The translations under genes were made by a program, and so were the position numbers. The notes below the pieces were generated by a model. The model saw nothing but the letters and a program-made list of their open reading frames with translations. It did no database searches and was not told the DNA's origin. A stretch of 7,267 nt of DNA from Candidatus Bathyarchaeota archaeon CG07_land_8_20_14_0_80_47_9 (GTDB taxonomy: Archaea > Thermoproteota > Bathyarchaeia > Bathyarchaeales > Bathycorpusculaceae): contig PEWI01000079.1 of assembly GCA_002779555.1 (NCBI GenBank), forward strand, positions 1-7,267. The letters run 5' to 3'. Below are positions 6,185-7,267 of this stretch, piece by piece; within the stretch, counting starts at the first letter, position 1; the number at the start of each line of letters is the position of its first letter.

Positions 6185-6431
6185 CCGTATTTAACGTTTA
6201 TTGTTCGTAATCCTCGGTGAATAGCCGTGCTTCATCACTTGGCGGTTCTGTCAGCGAGAGACACTAAATACTGCTCACACAGCTCCCTTTTCTTTCAGGC
6301 TCTTGAAACGCGCATCTGCCCAGTAGACTGAGAAATCGTTGCATGTATCTAGACTTCACATTGTCCTTTCTTCATACTTTACTAGTATTCTCTGGCAAGC
6401 ACAAAAACCACTACTGCCCGATTGGGAGAGG

Positions 6432-6441
6432 AAATTATAAA
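6432..6441 (+). promoter_or_regulatory. TATA box of the TatD-family gene
   Basis: AAATTATAAA, preceded by the purine-rich GAGAGG (a BRE-like context), lies about 45 bases before the ATG at 6483. The projected mRNA start near 6463 is downstream of the alternative TTG start at 6447, so it favours the ATG at 6483. Confidence 0.55.
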
Positions 6442-6482
6442 AGCGGTTGCAAGGTGAGTGGTATGCTCAAAGTGATATCCCA

Positions 6483-7262
6483 ATGAGGTTTGTCGACGCA
6501 CACATCCATCTCTCAGATGAAGAATACTCTGGATGCATCGAGGAAATCGTGAAAGAAGCAAAAAAAGCGAACGTCGCCGCCCTAGTTTCAAACTCCATGG
6601 ATTCAAAAACAAGCATCGAAAGCCTGCAACTGTCTAACAAATACAAAGGAATGGTTTATGCTGCGTTAGGAATTCACCCATGGAACGTGGACGCCCTAAG
6701 CGAAGATGAACTGCAGCAAACATCAGAACTGATTCTGAAAGAAAGGCAAAACAGTGGGCTGGTTGCGATAGGAGAGATAGGTTTAGACCACAGGTACAAG
6801 TCGATATGGGAAAAACAGTTGAAAGTTTTTGACAAGATGCTGAAGCTTGGCGAAAAACTTGGCCTACCAGTCATAATCCATTCCCGCGGCACGACAGCAC
6901 AGATAGTTGAAATGCTCCCATCCTACAACTTGAAAAAGGTCCTGCTGCACTGGTTCAGCAACCCGATAAGCGCACTAGCCAAAGCAGTTGAAAATGGATA
7001 TTGCATATCTGAAGGCGCGCCGACGGCCTATTCAAACGGCATACGCGATGTCGTCAAAAGAGTGCCACTGACTAATTTGCTGACAGAAACCGATGGCCCC
7101 GTGCGGTTCTTCAAACCACCTTTTGAAGGAAAAAGAACGACTCCAGCTTTGATTCCAACCGTAGTCAAAGCCATTGCCGAAATCAAGAAAGCAGATGTTG
7201 AAACCGTTGCCGAGCAAGTAATAAAGAATTTTGAAAGCTTCTTCACAGTAAAGTTAAATTAG
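6483..7262 (+). CDS. TatD-family metal-dependent hydrolase (putative DNase)
   Basis: A 259-residue TIM-barrel amidohydrolase-superfamily protein of the TatD group. All metal-site residues are visible: DAHIH (5-9; His7, His9), GEIGLD (97-102; Glu98), IIHSRG (131-136; His133), LLHWFSN (154-160; His156) and TETDGP (201-206; Asp204). GIHPW (63-67) is also typical. Characterised relatives are Mg-dependent DNases that act 3' to 5' in DNA quality control, though other phosphoesterase roles exist. I chose the ATG at 6483 over the in-frame TTG at 6447: the conserved family start (MRFVDAHIHL) lies there, AGTGAT at 6471-6476 can act as ribosome-binding site, and the TATA box fits. It is complete, ending five bases before the window edge. 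No Tat-translocation genes are nearby, as is usual outside enterobacteria. Confidence 0.92.
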   Translation: MRFVDAHIHLSDEEYSGCIEEIVKEAKKANVAALVSNSMDSKTSIESLQLSNKYKGMVYAALGIHPWNVDALSEDELQQTSELILKERQNSGLVAIGEIGLDHRYKSIWEKQLKVFDKMLKLGEKLGLPVIIHSRGTTAQIVEMLPSYNLKKVLLHWFSNPISALAKAVENGYCISEGAPTAYSNGIRDVVKRVPLTNLLTETDGPVRFFKPPFEGKRTTPALIPTVVKAIAEIKKADVETVAEQVIKNFESFFTVKLN

Positions 7263-7267
7263 CCTTG

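Larger units (their letters stand above)
6150..6482. other. Intergenic region between divergent histone and TatD-family genes
   Basis: This gap of 333 bases holds the histone promoter at its left end and the hydrolase promoter at its right end. Between about 6190 and 6430 I find no ORF with coding character, no tRNA-like cloverleaf and no long repeat. A five-base inverted repeat, ATACT (6374-6378) with AGTAT (6384-6388), and a box-C-like GTGATGA on the - strand (6232-6238) are present, but neither is convincing alone. A small RNA gene or regulatory region is possible given the length in an otherwise compact segment. Confidence 0.5.

Noticed and set aside
6232..6252. Box C/D guide RNA on the - strand
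   Set aside because: Only one good box (GTGATGA) is present; a terminal box C and D pair with the normal spacing and a terminal stem could not be identified, so it is not listed as an RNA gene.
6447..6482. TTG at 6447 as the start of the TatD-family gene
   Set aside because: It adds 12 residues upstream of the conserved MRFVDAHIHL start, lies upstream of the projected transcription start, and lacks a ribosome-binding site.

Overview
The window is archaeal. It encodes an archaeal HMf-type histone, ribosomal protein eS25, an archaeal-type TrpB2, a COG2403-type P-loop protein (the family of cyclic 2,3-diphosphoglycerate synthetase) and an archaeal cyclophilin-like protein. Several genes have AT-rich TATA (box A) elements about 20-70 bases upstream of the start. 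The moderate GC content and the mix of families fit an uncultured Thermoproteota/Bathyarchaeia-like lineage, but that placement is inference. There is no sign of an insertion sequence, phage, CRISPR array or tRNA, so this looks like ordinary chromosome.

Layout on the + strand: (1) trpB2, with its 5' end cut off by the window edge, is followed after 15 bases by a ParB/Srx-fold protein resembling the free-serine kinases SerK and SbnI. (2) A DegT/DnrJ/EryC1/StrS-type PLP aminotransferase follows, with its own promoter. (3) A COG2403 P-loop protein comes next, with a strong TATA box and a hairpin at the predicted 5' end of its mRNA; its stop overlaps (ATGA) the start of a cyclophilin-like protein. 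On the - strand, reading right to left: (4) an archaeal histone, (5) eS25, and (6) an unrecognised helical protein whose 5' end seems misframed. Its 3' end overlaps the cyclophilin-like gene by 12 bases. (7) A TatD-family metal-dependent hydrolase diverges from the histone across a 333-base gap.

The most interesting pairing is at the left edge. Characterised TrpB2 enzymes prefer O-phospho-L-serine over serine, and SerK/SbnI-type ParB-fold proteins make O-phospho-L-serine from free serine. A tight two-gene unit of both suggests a serine -> phosphoserine -> tryptophan module, with the kinase feeding the synthase. The second point of interest is the - strand gene at 4934-5332. Its frame stays open and protein-like for 27 codons upstream of the only usable start, and carries an internal repeat (VQRA..LV...GY). 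This suggests a one-base frameshift, a non-standard start, or an overlooked coupled small ORF.
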